A stretch of DNA of 64,000 nt from Tateyamaria sp. Alg231-49 (GCF_900143535.1 NZ_FRFA01000003.1:248001-312000); one strand, 5' to 3'; shown: positions 33,532 to 43,651, numbered from the stretch's first letter. Numbers and translations are program-made. The notes: generated from the letters alone by a model not told the origin.

Positions 33532-34763
33532 GCAACACGCGACACCATGGCCTATCGGCCTATGCGGTGTTTGCCGCATTGCTCGCTTCGGCGGGTCTGC
33601 CGATCTATATCCACGCGCCAAAGTACTACGTGGATGAATACGGCGTGTCGCTGGCCGCGTTGGGGGCCGTGTTGTTTGGCCTGCGCCTGCTTGACGTGGT
33701 GCAGGACCCGCTATTCGGACGTCTTAGTGAGGCTCTGCGCAGCCGTCGGGGTCTGGGCGTGCTGATTGGGTGTACTGTCATGGCGCTGTCGATGCTGGGC
33801 CTGTTCGCGGTGCAACCTCTGCTGCCGCCACTGATCTGGTTCGCACTTATGCTGACGGGGGTCTTCTCTGCCTTCAGCTTCCTCACCATCAACTTTTATG
33901 CCCAAGGGGTGGTCAAGGCTGATCACCTGCCCGGCAACGGCCATTTGTCGCTCGCGCGCTGGCGGGAAACTGGGGCGCTTTTGGGCGTGTGTGTCGCAGC
34001 CATCGCACCGGTCATGCTGGGCGGGATCATGGGTGCACCCTTTGCTGGGTTTGCGGTCGGGTTTTGCGTTCTTGCCCTCGCCGCTGTCGTTATGATGCGG
34101 GGCGAATGGGTGAACGACGGCCTGCCACCGTCTGTAGGTTTTCGTGCCGTGTTGAACGACACACTGGCCCGTCGCCTGCTCCTGATCGCACTGGTCAATG
34201 CAGCACCGGTTGCAGTGAGTTCGACGCTATTCCTGTTTTTCGTCGAAAGTCGCCTTTTGGCACCGGGGTTCGAAGGACCGCTCTTGCTCCTCTTCTTCCT
34301 CAGCGCTGCTGCTGCTGCACCCGTCTGGGGCAAGCTGGCAGAGCGCTACGGCACCAAGCCTGTGTTGCTTTTCGCCATGGTTCTGGCCATCGCGGCCTTT
34401 GGAGGGGCGATGACCCTTGGGCCGGGCGACTGGGCAGCCTTTGCAGTCATATGCGTGCTGTCTGGGGCGACACTGGGGGCAGACCTCACGCTTCTTCCGG
34501 CCGTGTTTGCGTCGCGTATGGCGCGCATCAGCCCATCGGCCGCAGAAGGTTTTGGCCTGTGGTCCTTTGTTTCGAAATTCACGCTGGCCTTTGCCGCTGT
34601 CACCCTGCTTCCGCTTTTGGAAAACGCAGGCTTTGACAGCGCGGCGGCCAGCAACACGCCCGAGGCGCTTGCGCTTCTCACGCTGCTTTATGCAGCCGTG
34701 CCTTGTGGCCTCAAACTTGTCGCCATCCTGCTGTTGGCGACCACAGATTTAAAGGAGACGTGA
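33528..34763 (+). CDS. MFS transporter of the GPH-like type (RpoE operon)
   Basis: A 411-residue inner-membrane protein with 12 hydrophobic segments, resembling the glycoside-pentoside-hexuronide:cation symporter branch of the MFS. The loop after the second segment reads RLLDVVQDPLFGRLSEALRSR, with the D-P-x-x-G-R-x-x-D/E-like pattern of this branch. Despite the sugar-symporter name, its conserved place in the RpoE operon makes lipid or another stress metabolite a plausible substrate. GTG start overlaps the DUF1365 stop. Confidence 0.85.
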   Translation: MSNTRHHGLSAYAVFAALLASAGLPIYIHAPKYYVDEYGVSLAALGAVLFGLRLLDVVQDPLFGRLSEALRSRRGLGVLIGCTVMALSMLGLFAVQPLLPPLIWFALMLTGVFSAFSFLTINFYAQGVVKADHLPGNGHLSLARWRETGALLGVCVAAIAPVMLGGIMGAPFAGFAVGFCVLALAAVVMMRGEWVNDGLPPSVGFRAVLNDTLARRLLLIALVNAAPVAVSSTLFLFFVESRLLAPGFEGPLLLLFFLSAAAAAPVWGKLAERYGTKPVLLFAMVLAIAAFGGAMTLGPGDWAAFAVICVLSGATLGADLTLLPAVFASRMARISPSAAEGFGLWSFVSKFTLAFAAVTLLPLLENAGFDSAAASNTPEALALLTLLYAAVPCGLKLVAILLLATTDLKET

Positions 34764-34764
34764 C

Positions 34765-35346
34765 ATGGACGGACTGACCTATGCACTGATCGGTGCTGGC
34801 GTGATCCTCGCGCTCAACTGGGCGTGGACGCGCTATGCCGGTTTTCTTGCGCAAGCGCCCGAAGACTACGCTGCAGACGGCACGGTGTTCGACATTCGTA
34901 CCCACCTGAACGGCCCGATCATCTGCGAAGGTGTCATTTACGGTCCAACTGGCCGGGTATCATCGCGTTTTGTGGGCGAGTTTGACTGCAACTGGGACGG
35001 CAATCGTGGGGTCATGAAAGAACACTTCCGCTATGACGATGGGTCCGAACAATCCCGCGCATGGGACCTGACGCTTGGCAATGACGGGCGCATCCGCGCG
35101 CTGGCTGAAGACATTCAGGGCGAAGGAAGCGGTCAGCAAAAGGGCAATGCCGTACAGCTGAAATACCGCTTTATCCTGCCCGAAAAATCCGGTGGACACG
35201 TGCTGGACACTGTCGATTGGATGTATCTGGCGCCCAACGGGACCATCGTTAATCGCTCACAGTTCCGCAAATACGGGATTAAAGTGGCAGAGTTGGTCGC
35301 AACCATGCGCCCAGCCCCGGCAGCAGAAATGAAAGAAGCGGCATGA
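34765..35346 (+). CDS. DUF3833 family protein
   Basis: A 193-residue protein. The N-terminal hydrophobic segment (residues about 4-22, YALIGAGVILALNWAWTRYA) probably anchors it or acts as a signal sequence, and is followed by a lipocalin-like beta-rich domain: FDIRTHLNGPIICEG, RVSSRFVGEFDCNWDG, YRFILPEKSG. DUF3833 is the usual fourth gene of the RpoE operon. A lipid-handling role fits but is not shown. One base separates it from the MFS gene, and it overlaps the SDR gene. Confidence 0.85.
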   Translation: MDGLTYALIGAGVILALNWAWTRYAGFLAQAPEDYAADGTVFDIRTHLNGPIICEGVIYGPTGRVSSRFVGEFDCNWDGNRGVMKEHFRYDDGSEQSRAWDLTLGNDGRIRALAEDIQGEGSGQQKGNAVQLKYRFILPEKSGGHVLDTVDWMYLAPNGTIVNRSQFRKYGIKVAELVATMRPAPAAEMKEAA

Positions 35347-36080
35347 GCAACACTGATTTGCACGGCAAACGCTACTGGATCGTCGGGGGTGGCGACGGGC
35401 TGGGCAAGGCGCTGGCCCATCATATGAGCCGTGCAGGTATCGAAGTCGTTGTTTCATCACGCGGAGAAGACAAACTGACCGCGCTGGTTGATGAATTGCC
35501 GGGCAAGGCATCATACCAAGTCGTCGACATTGCCGACGATGCAAGCGTCAAAGCCGCCGCCAAAGCGGTTGGTGATATCGATGGTGTGGTATTGTTGGCG
35601 GGCGTGTACTGGCCATTCTCTGCGCGCAAATGGAATGCGGAACAGGCTGTCGCCATGGCCGACATCAATTTCACAGGTTTCATGCGCGTGTTGGGTCAGA
35701 TCGTGCCGAAGTTTGTGGAAAAAGACGCGGGCCATATCGTGATTACCTCGTCCCTGACCGGGTTTCGCGGCCTGCCCGGATCCATCGGCTACACCGCGTC
35801 CAAGGCCGCCACGATGTCTTTGGCCGAATGCATGCACGCCGATCTTCGCAAAACTGGTGTGCGGGTGCAGGTGGCCAACCCCGGCTTTATCAAGACACAG
35901 CTGACCGAGAAAAACGATTTCAACATGCCCTTCATCATGGAACCCGAAGATGCAGCGCGTGAAATGTTCGAATTGATGCTGACGGATCGGTTCAAGAAGA
36001 GCTTTCCAACGCTGTTTTCGCTGCTGTTCCGAGGATCGCAATTCTTGCCGGATTGGGCCTACTACCGACTGTTTTCCTGA
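35343..36080 (+). CDS. Short-chain dehydrogenase/reductase of the RpoE operon
   Basis: A 245-residue classical SDR: cofactor motif WIVGGGDGLGKALA, with the variant GGGDGLG in place of TGxxxGxG, catalytic Ser in VITSSLTG, and YTASKAA with catalytic Tyr and Lys. NAD(P)-dependent, substrate unknown. It ends the five-gene block shared with R. sphaeroides. A gap of 92 bases separates it from the PhyH gene, without a clear terminator. Confidence 0.9.
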   Translation: MSNTDLHGKRYWIVGGGDGLGKALAHHMSRAGIEVVVSSRGEDKLTALVDELPGKASYQVVDIADDASVKAAAKAVGDIDGVVLLAGVYWPFSARKWNAEQAVAMADINFTGFMRVLGQIVPKFVEKDAGHIVITSSLTGFRGLPGSIGYTASKAATMSLAECMHADLRKTGVRVQVANPGFIKTQLTEKNDFNMPFIMEPEDAAREMFELMLTDRFKKSFPTLFSLLFRGSQFLPDWAYYRLFS

Positions 36081-36172
36081 TCAGAACCGACGCCCTGACG
36101 TCGTGCACAGAACAGAATTTGCGCCTTGATCAAGGGACCCTGACGACCCGACCGGACGTTAAGGGATCCGTC

Positions 36173-37051
36173 ATGCTTGATACTATGACACTGAAGAACG
36201 GGCGTCTGACACAGCCCCAAACTGAAAACTACTGGCGCGATGGATTTCTCTTCCCCCTGCCAGCGATCAACCCAAAGGCCGCCAGCGCGGCGCGCGCCGA
36301 GTTGGAAGAGATTGAGAACACCTGGCGTACCGCCGACCTGCCCCATCCCTTAAACACCTACAAACGCGTCAACGCGCATGTCGTCATGCCAATGGCCGCT
36401 CGCCTCGCACGCGACCCCGCCGTGCTGGACGTCATCGAGGGCATCCTTGGTACTGACATTCTGATCTACTCCACAGAGTTTTTCATCAAAGAGCCCAACA
36501 CACGCCAGATCGTCTCTATGCATCAGGATCTCACCTATTGGGGGCTGGGAGCCATAGATGGACTTGTGACCGCATGGATCGCGCTATCACCCGCAACGCC
36601 CGCTTCGGGCTGCATGGACTTCGTAGCCGCAAGCCACAAGAACGCCATTCTTGAACACGAAGACAGCTTTGACCCCGATAACCTGCTTAGCCGGGGGCAG
36701 GAGGTCAAAGTGGATGTTGCGGAATCCGACAAGACCTCGATCGAGATTCACCCCGGCCAGATGAGCCTGCATCACGGGCTGACCATTCATGGCTCTGGTC
36801 CAAACACAACAGATGACCGACGCATCGCCTGCGTTGTGCGTTACATCCGCCCGGACATGGCCCAACAAGTCGGCGGTCAGGACTTTGCCATGCATGCACG
36901 TGGTGATGACAAATTCGGCAATTTCACTCATGTACCAGCGCCGGCACATGCCTTTGCACCCGAGGCACTGGCGCTCTATGACCGGATACGCAATGTTCAG
37001 GCGCAGATCATGATGAAAGACGCCAAGGGCTCAACGGAGATTTACGCATGA
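36173..37051 (+). CDS. PhyH-family Fe(II)/2-oxoglutarate dioxygenase
   Basis: A 292-residue non-haem iron oxygenase of the phytanoyl-CoA dioxygenase superfamily. The facial triad is visible: His117 and Asp119 in MHQDLTYWG and a distal His (His206 in LTIHGSGPN), with Arg217 or nearby for 2-oxoglutarate. The style of the sequence (AWIALSPATPASGCM, LLSRGQE) resembles TmpA-like phosphonate hydroxylases more than EctD. It overlaps the HD-domain gene by four bases, as expected for such two-enzyme pairs. ATG at 36173 follows AAGGGA. Substrate is not proven. Confidence 0.83.
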   Translation: MLDTMTLKNGRLTQPQTENYWRDGFLFPLPAINPKAASAARAELEEIENTWRTADLPHPLNTYKRVNAHVVMPMAARLARDPAVLDVIEGILGTDILIYSTEFFIKEPNTRQIVSMHQDLTYWGLGAIDGLVTAWIALSPATPASGCMDFVAASHKNAILEHEDSFDPDNLLSRGQEVKVDVAESDKTSIEIHPGQMSLHHGLTIHGSGPNTTDDRRIACVVRYIRPDMAQQVGGQDFAMHARGDDKFGNFTHVPAPAHAFAPEALALYDRIRNVQAQIMMKDAKGSTEIYA

Positions 37052-37665
37052 TGGACCACGTAAAATTCACCGCGATGAAGGATGGCGATCGCGAGGATTA
37101 TACCTTTCTGACAGAACACGAAGTGGCGTTCACAAAAGGCACGGCGGATCGTCTGCTGACAGCGCTTGAAACGCTGGACGAAGGGTTGTCAGGCTATCAG
37201 ATCACGCGGCTGGGTCACTCGCTGCAATCTGCCACGCGCGCATGGCGTGATGGGGCGGACACGGACTGGGTGGTGGCCACGTTGCTGCACGACATCGGCG
37301 ATATCTTTGCCCCCTATAATCACGACGAATACGCCGCGAGCATCATTAAACCCTTTGTGCGTGAACAATGCACATGGGTCGTAGAAAAACACGGCGATTT
37401 CCAGATGGTCTATTACGGACACCATGTGGGCGGCAATCAGCACAAGCGTGACGCTTATGCGGGACACGCCTATTTCGACGACTGTGCGACGTTTTGCGAA
37501 CGCTGGGACCAGTCCAGTTTCGATCCGGACTACGACATGCTGCCACTGGATCACTTCCGCCCAATGGTACGCGAGGTGTTTGCGCGCAAGGCATATGATC
37601 CGGCCGTGATGCAGCCCGGCGTTCGGGTGCCATTGGTGGATGCCGAGGTTGCCAGCGAGCGATAA
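37048..37665 (+). CDS. HD-domain protein of the PhnZ/TmpB-like diiron oxygenase type
   Basis: A 205-residue HD-superfamily protein with ligands spaced as in the mixed-valent diiron oxygenases: His57, His81-Asp82 (LLHDIGD), His92, His115, His125 and Asp154 (CERWDQSSFDPDY). Characterised relatives PhnZ and TmpB cleave the C-P bond of alpha-hydroxyphosphonates made by a partner 2-oxoglutarate oxygenase. Here the partner gene is directly upstream and translationally coupled. Phosphate transport or phosphonate uptake genes are absent nearby, so a non-phosphonate substrate stays possible. An HD hydrolase is the alternative. Confidence 0.75.
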   Translation: MMDHVKFTAMKDGDREDYTFLTEHEVAFTKGTADRLLTALETLDEGLSGYQITRLGHSLQSATRAWRDGADTDWVVATLLHDIGDIFAPYNHDEYAASIIKPFVREQCTWVVEKHGDFQMVYYGHHVGGNQHKRDAYAGHAYFDDCATFCERWDQSSFDPDYDMLPLDHFRPMVREVFARKAYDPAVMQPGVRVPLVDAEVASER

Positions 37666-37731
37666 CTTTAGGCGAAGGCACCACGTGCAGTTAGTGTTTC
37701 AGGCAAAGCGTCCCGCTTGCTCAAGGCGATA

Positions 37732-37767
37732 AACGCCAAGTTCGCGCCCATTTTGGCATTTGGCGTT
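37732..37767 (+). terminator. Possible terminator hairpin after the HD-domain gene
   Basis: AACGCCAA (37732-37739) pairs perfectly with TTGGCGTT (37760-37767), followed by CTTAAAGC. The loop is long (20 bases). It lies between convergent genes and could serve both. Confidence 0.45.
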
Positions 37768-37785
37768 CTTAAAGCAAAACTGTGC

Positions 37786-38250
37786 TTATTGGCTTTCCGG
37801 AGCAGGTCCTACGGTCAGTAATCTGTCGTTGCTCCAAACAAGCGCTTCGTAACAGACCTCAGCACCAGCACCGCCGCACCAGCCTCCATCCCGGCCAATC
37901 AAGAGGATCCGATCCGGGCCCCAGTCGACAAGTCTCCAGCCGGTTGCCTGCCATGCCGTTACCGTCCCATCAACGATCAGGTTCAACATACAGCCACCCG
38001 AACCGCAGTAGAGCGAAGCAGCCGAAGAACAGGCGTATTTGCTTTCATCAACGAGCTCCGCCGACACCTTGCCAAATTGTGAGCCAAGTTCGATCTCGCT
38101 CACGGCTTCACCCACATTGAATTCACCATTTTCGAATGAACTGCAGTCAGCCGCTGCGCGGTCGATCAAACCTTGAGCCTCAGGCGAGACTGCAAACGCT
38201 GAAAGCGTGCTCAAAATGACTGCAAAAAATGCGCCAAAACCTACTCGCAT
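37786..38250 (-). CDS. Secreted hypothetical protein with multiple cysteines
   Basis: A 154-residue exported protein. The ATG at 38250 follows GGGAGGC and opens a signal peptide (MRVGFGAFFAVILSTLSAFA). The mature part holds six cysteines (ADCSSF, YACSSA, LYCGSGGC, GWCGG, EVCYEA), probably disulfide-bonded, and no domain I recognise. Its neighbours (HD oxygenase and rmuC) give no hint. Function unknown. Confidence 0.78.
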   Translation of the reverse strand: MRVGFGAFFAVILSTLSAFAVSPEAQGLIDRAAADCSSFENGEFNVGEAVSEIELGSQFGKVSAELVDESKYACSSAASLYCGSGGCMLNLIVDGTVTAWQATGWRLVDWGPDRILLIGRDGGWCGGAGAEVCYEALVWSNDRLLTVGPAPESQ

Positions 38251-38396
38251 TGCGAACGCCTCCCTGAATAATTCTGACAGCATATTGGGGCGTGCGCGGA
38301 GCTATCGCAAGTCTTGCTGCCATTCTCAGTTCCGGAAGCGACAGGCCATCGGGTCGAACTTAGATCCCGCTAGTCGTCAAAACGGCCAAACCGCCT

Positions 38397-39629
38397 TTAC
38401 TCCGCAGCAGTATCCTTGAGCGGCAACACAGGTTGTTCTTCCAATTCCTCAAAGTCAAAGTTGTCGAGTCGATTGGCCCGTTTGCCCGCCTTATCGGCAC
38501 TGATCTTTATGTCTTCGATGTCCTTGGACGCCTGCGAAAAGTGGCGATCCAGATTTCCAACCCGTGTACCAAGACGATCAACGTCTTGCACCAACATCGA
38601 CAGTTCTTTTCGGATTGCCCCAGCCTGTTCACGCATCCGCGCATCCTTGAGAATGGCGCGCATCGTGTTCAGCGTGGCCATGCAAGTGGTCGGCGACACG
38701 ATCCAGACACGCGCGTCGAACCCGGCGCGCACAAGGTCCGGGAAATTCGCGTGCAACTCGGCATAGACCGCCTCAGACGGCAGGAACATCAGCGCGCCAT
38801 CTGCGGTTTCGCCCTCGATGATGTATTTTTCCGAGATGTCAGAGATATGCTTTTTCACCGCCACCTTCATCTGAGCGACAGCAGCCTTAAGCGCATGATC
38901 AGAGTCTGCCGCGCGCAAGGCCTCGTAGGCCTCCAGCGGGAATTTGCTGTCGATCACAATGGGTCCGGGCGGGTTTGGCAGGTCAATCAAGCAGTCCGCA
39001 CGTTTCCCGTTCGACAGGGTGTGTTGCAGCGAATAGCTGTCGCTCGGCAGCGCCTTGGACACGATGTCGCGCAGTTGGATTTCGCCAAAGGCGCCCCGTG
39101 TTTGTTTGTTGGACAAGATGTCCTGCAGGCTCAGCACATCGCCGCTCAGCTTGGTGATATTGTCCTGCGCCTTGTCGATGGCGGCCAATCGTTCCTGCAG
39201 CTGGGTCAGACTGGTCGTGGTCTGTTTGGACGATCCGTGCAGCGTCTCTTTCATACGCTCTTGCATGTCGGTCATGCTGCGCTGACTGCGCAGCGCATTG
39301 TCGGCCAGCCTGTCCTGCATCTGTTGCTGGACGACCGCCAGCCGGGCCTCAACCGTTTGTGCAAGCTGCGCCTGCCCAATGGTGGCAGTGTCTGACACAG
39401 TCTGGATCGAGGCGCGCAGCCCTTCCTGGCCCTGTGCCAGACCCTGCACATGCTGGCCAAGATAGCCCAACTGCTGGGCCAATGGTTCAGAGGCGCGCGC
39501 CGAGCGTCCAGCCGCACGCAATGCCGCAATCAGCAGAACAACGATGAGCAATAGCACGGCGGCACCGATTAGAGCTGCCAAGACAAGCGGATCACTCATG
39601 CCCAGCGTTATGTTGCCAATCTGGATCAT
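38397..39629 (-). CDS. rmuC: DNA recombination protein RmuC
   Basis: A 410-residue RmuC-family protein. An N-terminal membrane helix (about residues 14-36, [19 protein letters not shown]), a long coiled coil (about 40-170) and the PD-(D/E)XK-like nuclease core with [26 protein letters not shown] and the conserved [17 protein letters not shown]. Family members limit inversions at short inverted repeats. The ATG at 39629 overlaps the mutL stop (ATGA), so repair genes mutL and rmuC are coupled; a second ATG at 39599 is possible. Confidence 0.93.
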   Translation of the reverse strand: MIQIGNITLGMSDPLVLAALIGAAVLLLIVVLLIAALRAAGRSARASEPLAQQLGYLGQHVQGLAQGQEGLRASIQTVSDTATIGQAQLAQTVEARLAVVQQQMQDRLADNALRSQRSMTDMQERMKETLHGSSKQTTTSLTQLQERLAAIDKAQDNITKLSGDVLSLQDILSNKQTRGAFGEIQLRDIVSKALPSDSYSLQHTLSNGKRADCLIDLPNPPGPIVIDSKFPLEAYEALRAADSDHALKAAVAQMKVAVKKHISDISEKYIIEGETADGALMFLPSEAVYAELHANFPDLVRAGFDARVWIVSPTTCMATLNTMRAILKDARMREQAGAIRKELSMLVQDVDRLGTRVGNLDRHFSQASKDIEDIKISADKAGKRANRLDNFDFEELEEQPVLPLKDTAAE

Positions 39630-41422
39630 GTACGCCCAAACAACCGTTCGATGTCGGCCAATTTGAGTTCGACATAGGTGGGCCGCCCATGGTTGCACTG
39701 GCCAGAATGGGGTGTTGCCTCCATCTCGCGCAACAGCGCGTTCATCTCTTCACCCCGCATCCGGCGGCCTGAACGGACAGAGCCGTGACAAGCAACGCGG
39801 GATAGGATTGCTTCAATCCGCGCCTGAACAGACTGGCTGGACCCAAGGTCAGACAGCTCGTCCAGAATGTCGTGGATCATGGCAGACGCATCGACCTCGC
39901 CCAAGATGGCCGGTGTTTCGCGCACGGCAATCGCGTCCCCGCCGAATGGTTCGATGCCAAGGCCTGCTTGCGCCAGCCCGTCCGCTATTTCTAGCAATGC
40001 CTCTCTGCCCCCCGGTGACAGCGTGACGATTTCCGGGATCAGCAAGGCCTGCGCCGCGACACCGTTTTCGGCCATCTGGCGTTTGAGTTTTTCATAGACC
40101 AAGCGTTCGTGCGCGGCGTGTTGATCCACGATAACCATACCCGTCGCTGTCTGCGCCACGATGTAATTCTCGTGCACCTGCCCGCGCGCCACGCCAAGGG
40201 GCAGATCGGTCGGGTCCACCTCAATCGGCGTTTCGACGACCTGAGCACTGAAATCCTGTGCCATCTCGGCAAAGCCTGTTGATCCGCGCGGACCAAGGCT
40301 GGGCCGGTCCATCTGGTAGACGCGTGGGGCCATCGGTTCGGGCTGCATTGCGCCAAGGGTGGCGCTGGCCACCGTCGAGGAGGCTCGGTGTCCAGCTTCT
40401 GCCAGAGCATGGCGCAAACCAGACACGATAAGCCCACGTGCCAGACCCGGATCGAGGAACCGCACCTCTGATTTGGCGGGGTGGACATTGACGTCGACGA
40501 GTTGCGGATCGCAGTCAACGAACAGCGCTGCCGCCGGGTGGCGATCGCGGCTGAGGAAATCGAAATAAGCGGCGCGCAAGGCACCCGTCAGCAGCTTGTC
40601 TTTGACGGGGCGCCCGTTCACGAACAGAAACTGCGCCACCGCTGCGCCGCGCGAATAGGTAGGAAGGGCGGCGTATCCTGTCAGGTGCAGCCCCTCGCGC
40701 TGTGTATCGATGGGAATAGAGTTTTCAGCAAACTCGCCCCCCAGTACGTCAGCCAGTCGCGCACGCAAGGCGGCCATTGGATTGCCTGTCTGCGCCTCTG
40801 TCTTGAAAACGGTGCGCGGATCGCCGCTCACGTCACGCAATTCGAACCGGATAAATGGTTCAGCCATGGCCAAGCGCTTGATCGCATCCGTGATCGCCTG
40901 TGCTTCAGCGCGGTCAGTGCGCAGGAACTTCAGGCGTGCAGGCGTGGCGTAAAACAGATCACGCAGAGTGATCACGGTGCCGGAGTTCAGGGCCGCCGGT
41001 TTGACCGTAGATGTGACGCCTCCTGCCACCGTTATCTCTGCGCCGGGCTCGCCGGGCACCCGGCTGGTGATCGTCAAACGGCCCACCGCGCCAAGGCTTG
41101 GCAGTGCCTCACCACGAAATCCGAAAGTGTGGATGTTGAGCAGATCAGACCCATCGATCTTTGACGTCGCGTGGCGGCTCAGGGCAAGCGGCAGGTCGCT
41201 GGCGGCAATCCCACACCCATCGTCGGTGACACGGATCAGGGTTTTTCCGCCACCCGAGACATCAATAGCGATCCGGCGCGCGCCCGCATCTATTGCGTTT
41301 TCAACCAGTTCCTTGACGGCGGATGCAGGTCGCTCGACCACTTCACCTGCGGCGATGCGGTTGACGGCTGCGGTATCGAGTTGCCGGATCACAGGACGTA
41401 TGTTGGGGGTCTGGTCGTTCAT
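39626..41422 (-). CDS. mutL: DNA mismatch repair protein MutL (endonuclease type)
   Basis: A 598-residue MutL. GHKL ATPase motifs [17 protein letters not shown] and [10 protein letters not shown] lie in the first 100 residues. The C-terminal domain has the endonuclease motif [12 protein letters not shown] (DQHAxxExxxxE) plus [11 protein letters not shown] and [11 protein letters not shown], so it nicks DNA itself, as expected for bacteria lacking MutH. The ATG at 41422 starts [15 protein letters not shown]; upstream in-frame codons look non-coding. Confidence 0.96.
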   Translation of the reverse strand: MNDQTPNIRPVIRQLDTAAVNRIAAGEVVERPASAVKELVENAIDAGARRIAIDVSGGGKTLIRVTDDGCGIAASDLPLALSRHATSKIDGSDLLNIHTFGFRGEALPSLGAVGRLTITSRVPGEPGAEITVAGGVTSTVKPAALNSGTVITLRDLFYATPARLKFLRTDRAEAQAITDAIKRLAMAEPFIRFELRDVSGDPRTVFKTEAQTGNPMAALRARLADVLGGEFAENSIPIDTQREGLHLTGYAALPTYSRGAAVAQFLFVNGRPVKDKLLTGALRAAYFDFLSRDRHPAAALFVDCDPQLVDVNVHPAKSEVRFLDPGLARGLIVSGLRHALAEAGHRASSTVASATLGAMQPEPMAPRVYQMDRPSLGPRGSTGFAEMAQDFSAQVVETPIEVDPTDLPLGVARGQVHENYIVAQTATGMVIVDQHAAHERLVYEKLKRQMAENGVAAQALLIPEIVTLSPGGREALLEIADGLAQAGLGIEPFGGDAIAVRETPAILGEVDASAMIHDILDELSDLGSSQSVQARIEAILSRVACHGSVRSGRRMRGEEMNALLREMEATPHSGQCNHGRPTYVELKLADIERLFGRT

Positions 41423-41498
41423 CCCACAAGACTTAGCATGAGTGGGCGCGATTCGACCACACCTAGCAGCAGGACAGACGACACATCGGCCTTGCGGT

Positions 41499-42707
41499 TC
41501 ACCCGTCGATGGCGGCCTTGTACCACGCGACAATTGCGGCGCGCTCCGCGTCTTCCATGTAGCTCAGATTGGCGGGCGGCATGGCATGGCTGATCCCAGA
41601 TTGCAGGTAAACGGCGCGGGCGTTGCGGGTCAGATCCGCTTCTGTTTCCAGCGCCACGCCTTTTGGTGCCCATAGCAGTCCCGACCAGACCGGTTCGGCG
41701 GCATGGCACATGCTGCAACGCCCCAGCACGATTTCGTGCACCTCTTCGAACCCTTCGGCTTGCGCAAACCGTGCAACCCGCTGCGCCTCTTGGTTTGGGC
41801 TGGGGGCGACACTCAGCCAGACAATCGCGATAAAGATCAATGCGGTCACTGCCCACGTCCAGTGCGGATTGCCCTGACGGGAATGGTGCGTGTTGAACCA
41901 GTGCCGGATCGTGACCCCCATGAGGAAAACAAGGCTCGCGATGATCCAATTGTACTCACTCGCAAAGGACAGCGGGTAGTGGTTGGACAGCATCAGGAAG
42001 ATCACCGGCAGGGTGAGATAATTGTTGTGGGTCGAGCGTTGCTTGGCAATTTTGCCGTACTTTGCGTCTGGGGTGCGTCCCTCCATCAGATCCGACACAA
42101 CGATTTTTTGGTTGGGGATGATGATGAAAAAGACGTTGCCCGACATGATCGTGGCCGTGAATGCACCCAGATGGAGCAAGGCCGCGCGCCCTGTAAACAC
42201 CTGCGTGTAAAACCACGCCATGGCCACCAGAACAGCAAACAGGGCCACCATAAGGGTGGTCTGATTGGCGTTTACGAACAAGTTGCACAGCTGCGTATAG
42301 GCCAGCCAGCCAAAAGCGAGCGAGGCGAGCGAAATGCCAACCGCCTGCCAAGGCGCGAGGTCCATAACGTTGGGGTCAACCAGATAGAATTCAGCACCGA
42401 GGTAGTAGACTAACACAAGCAGGACAAAGCCGCTCATCCACGTCCAGTAGCTTTGCCATTTATGCCAGATCAGCCCGTCGGGCATGCCTGCCGGCGCCAC
42501 GAGGTACTTTTGAATGTGGTAGAACCCGCCCCCGTGGACCTGCCATTCTTCGCCATCTGCGCCGCTGGACAGGTTGCGATCCCGGTGCAGCCCAAGATCA
42601 AGCGCGATGAAATAAAATGAAGACCCGATCCAAGCGATGGCCGTAATGACGTGCAACCAACGGACAGCGAATTCGGCCCAAGCGCCCAGTGCGGCCAGAT
42701 CGTACAT
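41499..42707 (-). CDS. puuD: Membrane-bound urate hydroxylase PuuD with C-terminal cytochrome c
   Basis: A 402-residue protein of the PuuD type, which oxidises urate to 5-hydroxyisourate and passes electrons to a cytochrome chain, replacing soluble uricase. Eight hydrophobic segments (start [20 protein letters not shown]) are followed by a cytochrome c domain with CSMCH (haem attachment) and a candidate distal Met in [10 protein letters not shown]. It belongs to the purine cluster, though a cydB relic now lies between it and the permease gene. Confidence 0.93.
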   Translation of the reverse strand: MYDLAALGAWAEFAVRWLHVITAIAWIGSSFYFIALDLGLHRDRNLSSGADGEEWQVHGGGFYHIQKYLVAPAGMPDGLIWHKWQSYWTWMSGFVLLVLVYYLGAEFYLVDPNVMDLAPWQAVGISLASLAFGWLAYTQLCNLFVNANQTTLMVALFAVLVAMAWFYTQVFTGRAALLHLGAFTATIMSGNVFFIIIPNQKIVVSDLMEGRTPDAKYGKIAKQRSTHNNYLTLPVIFLMLSNHYPLSFASEYNWIIASLVFLMGVTIRHWFNTHHSRQGNPHWTWAVTALIFIAIVWLSVAPSPNQEAQRVARFAQAEGFEEVHEIVLGRCSMCHAAEPVWSGLLWAPKGVALETEADLTRNARAVYLQSGISHAMPPANLSYMEDAERAAIVAWYKAAIDG

Positions 42708-42772
42708 GTTGTGTTACCCCTTTGCTCTTGCATAGCAGAATAGCAGGGGTACGCGGAGACGAAAGGGCTGAA

Positions 42773-42815
42773 GGGGCTCTGCCCCCGGCCTTCGGCCTCC
42801 CCCGTGGTATTTTTG
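42773..42815 (+). repeat. GC-rich intergenic repeat of the type common in Rhodobacteraceae
   Basis: GGGGCTCTGCCCC and GGCCTTCGGCC form two small hairpins followed by TCCCCCGTGGTATTTTT. This arrangement recurs between genes in many Rhodobacteraceae genomes (from memory). Here it lies between puuD and the cydB relic, so it may mark the rearrangement. Confidence 0.55.
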
Positions 42816-42816
42816 G

Positions 42817-43478
42817 TCAAGAGATGCTCAATCGTAGCGCTGCCCGACCGCTTTTCCCCTGAACACCCAGCGCTGTGTATCCGCCGATCATCGGCAGTAC
42901 GAACACTGTGCCGACAAGGATTATGAACAGGCTTTCCGGTGCGCTCGCTGCCTCATAGATCGTCAGTTTTCCGGGACCACGTAAAGATAAAACGAGTATG
43001 CGAGCCCGCCAAACGCCAGAATAAACAGGCTGATGGCATAGCAGAACGGTGCCCGCGCACCTTTGCCCGTCGTGTTGGGCAGGCGTTGCAGGGATCGCCA
43101 CGGCATCCAGACCAGCACAGCCGACAAGAGCGGCATTGGCGTCTGCAGAACGATTTCCGGGTAGGTGAACCATTTGTCGAAAACCCCGGGGCTGACCAAA
43201 GGTTTCGCGAGCGATACCGCCCCAAGAACAAGGGCCAGACCCCAGATCCTGCCTTGTGCCCAGTCGACCGCCTTGGCTTGAAGGGTGTATTCGGTTTTCA
43301 GGATCAGCCAGCATGCGCCGATAATGGAATAGGCCACCAGCAGCAGACCAATGGCGAGTACCAGCCATGTTTCATTCGCGTTCCAGAATGAGCCAATGGT
43401 CGCAACCATCATGTCCTTTTCTTCATTCGAGGCGAAAGGGAATAAAATCTCCACACCCAGTTCAAAGCGGAAAAAGCT
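42817..43478 (-). pseudogene. cydB: cydB relic (cytochrome bd-type oxidase subunit II)
   Basis: Reading on the minus strand gives FELGVEILFPFAS (the DxGxGILFPF region at the end of helix 1), FWNANETWLVL, then directly GLLLVAYSIIGACWLILKTE, WFTYPEIVLQTPMPLL, and after a frameshift near 42968 the C-terminal LTIYEAASAPESL and LPMIGGYTALGVQ. These are CydB/CioB landmarks in order. The first helix and roughly 120 central residues are missing, so there is an internal deletion, a start loss and a frameshift. No cydA is nearby. Confidence 0.85.
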
Positions 43479-43601
43479 TTATTCGATGCACTACAAATAA
43501 CAAATGGATCGTCGATATCAGCGCAGCTGCGACAGCATGCCGATGCCACACCGGTGCGCGTTTCGTCGCGGCGTTTTAAAAGCGGCCAGTGGTCCAAATG
43601 C

Positions 43602-43630
43602 AAAGAGCGGAGGCGTTGCCCCCGCTCTTT
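43602..43630 (-). terminator. Rho-independent terminator of the purine permease gene
   Basis: AAAGAGCGG (43602-43610) pairs with CCGCTCTTT (43622-43630). It lies 22 bases after the permease stop, so transcription of the purine operon probably ends here before the cydB relic and puuD. Confidence 0.8.
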
Positions 43631-43651
43631 AGACACAGCATGAATGCTGTC

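Noticed and set aside
42963-43454. The upstream cydB frame as an intact small membrane protein
   Set aside because: Its sequence continues in a second frame as the CydB C-terminus and lacks the first helix and a central block, so it is a pseudogene.
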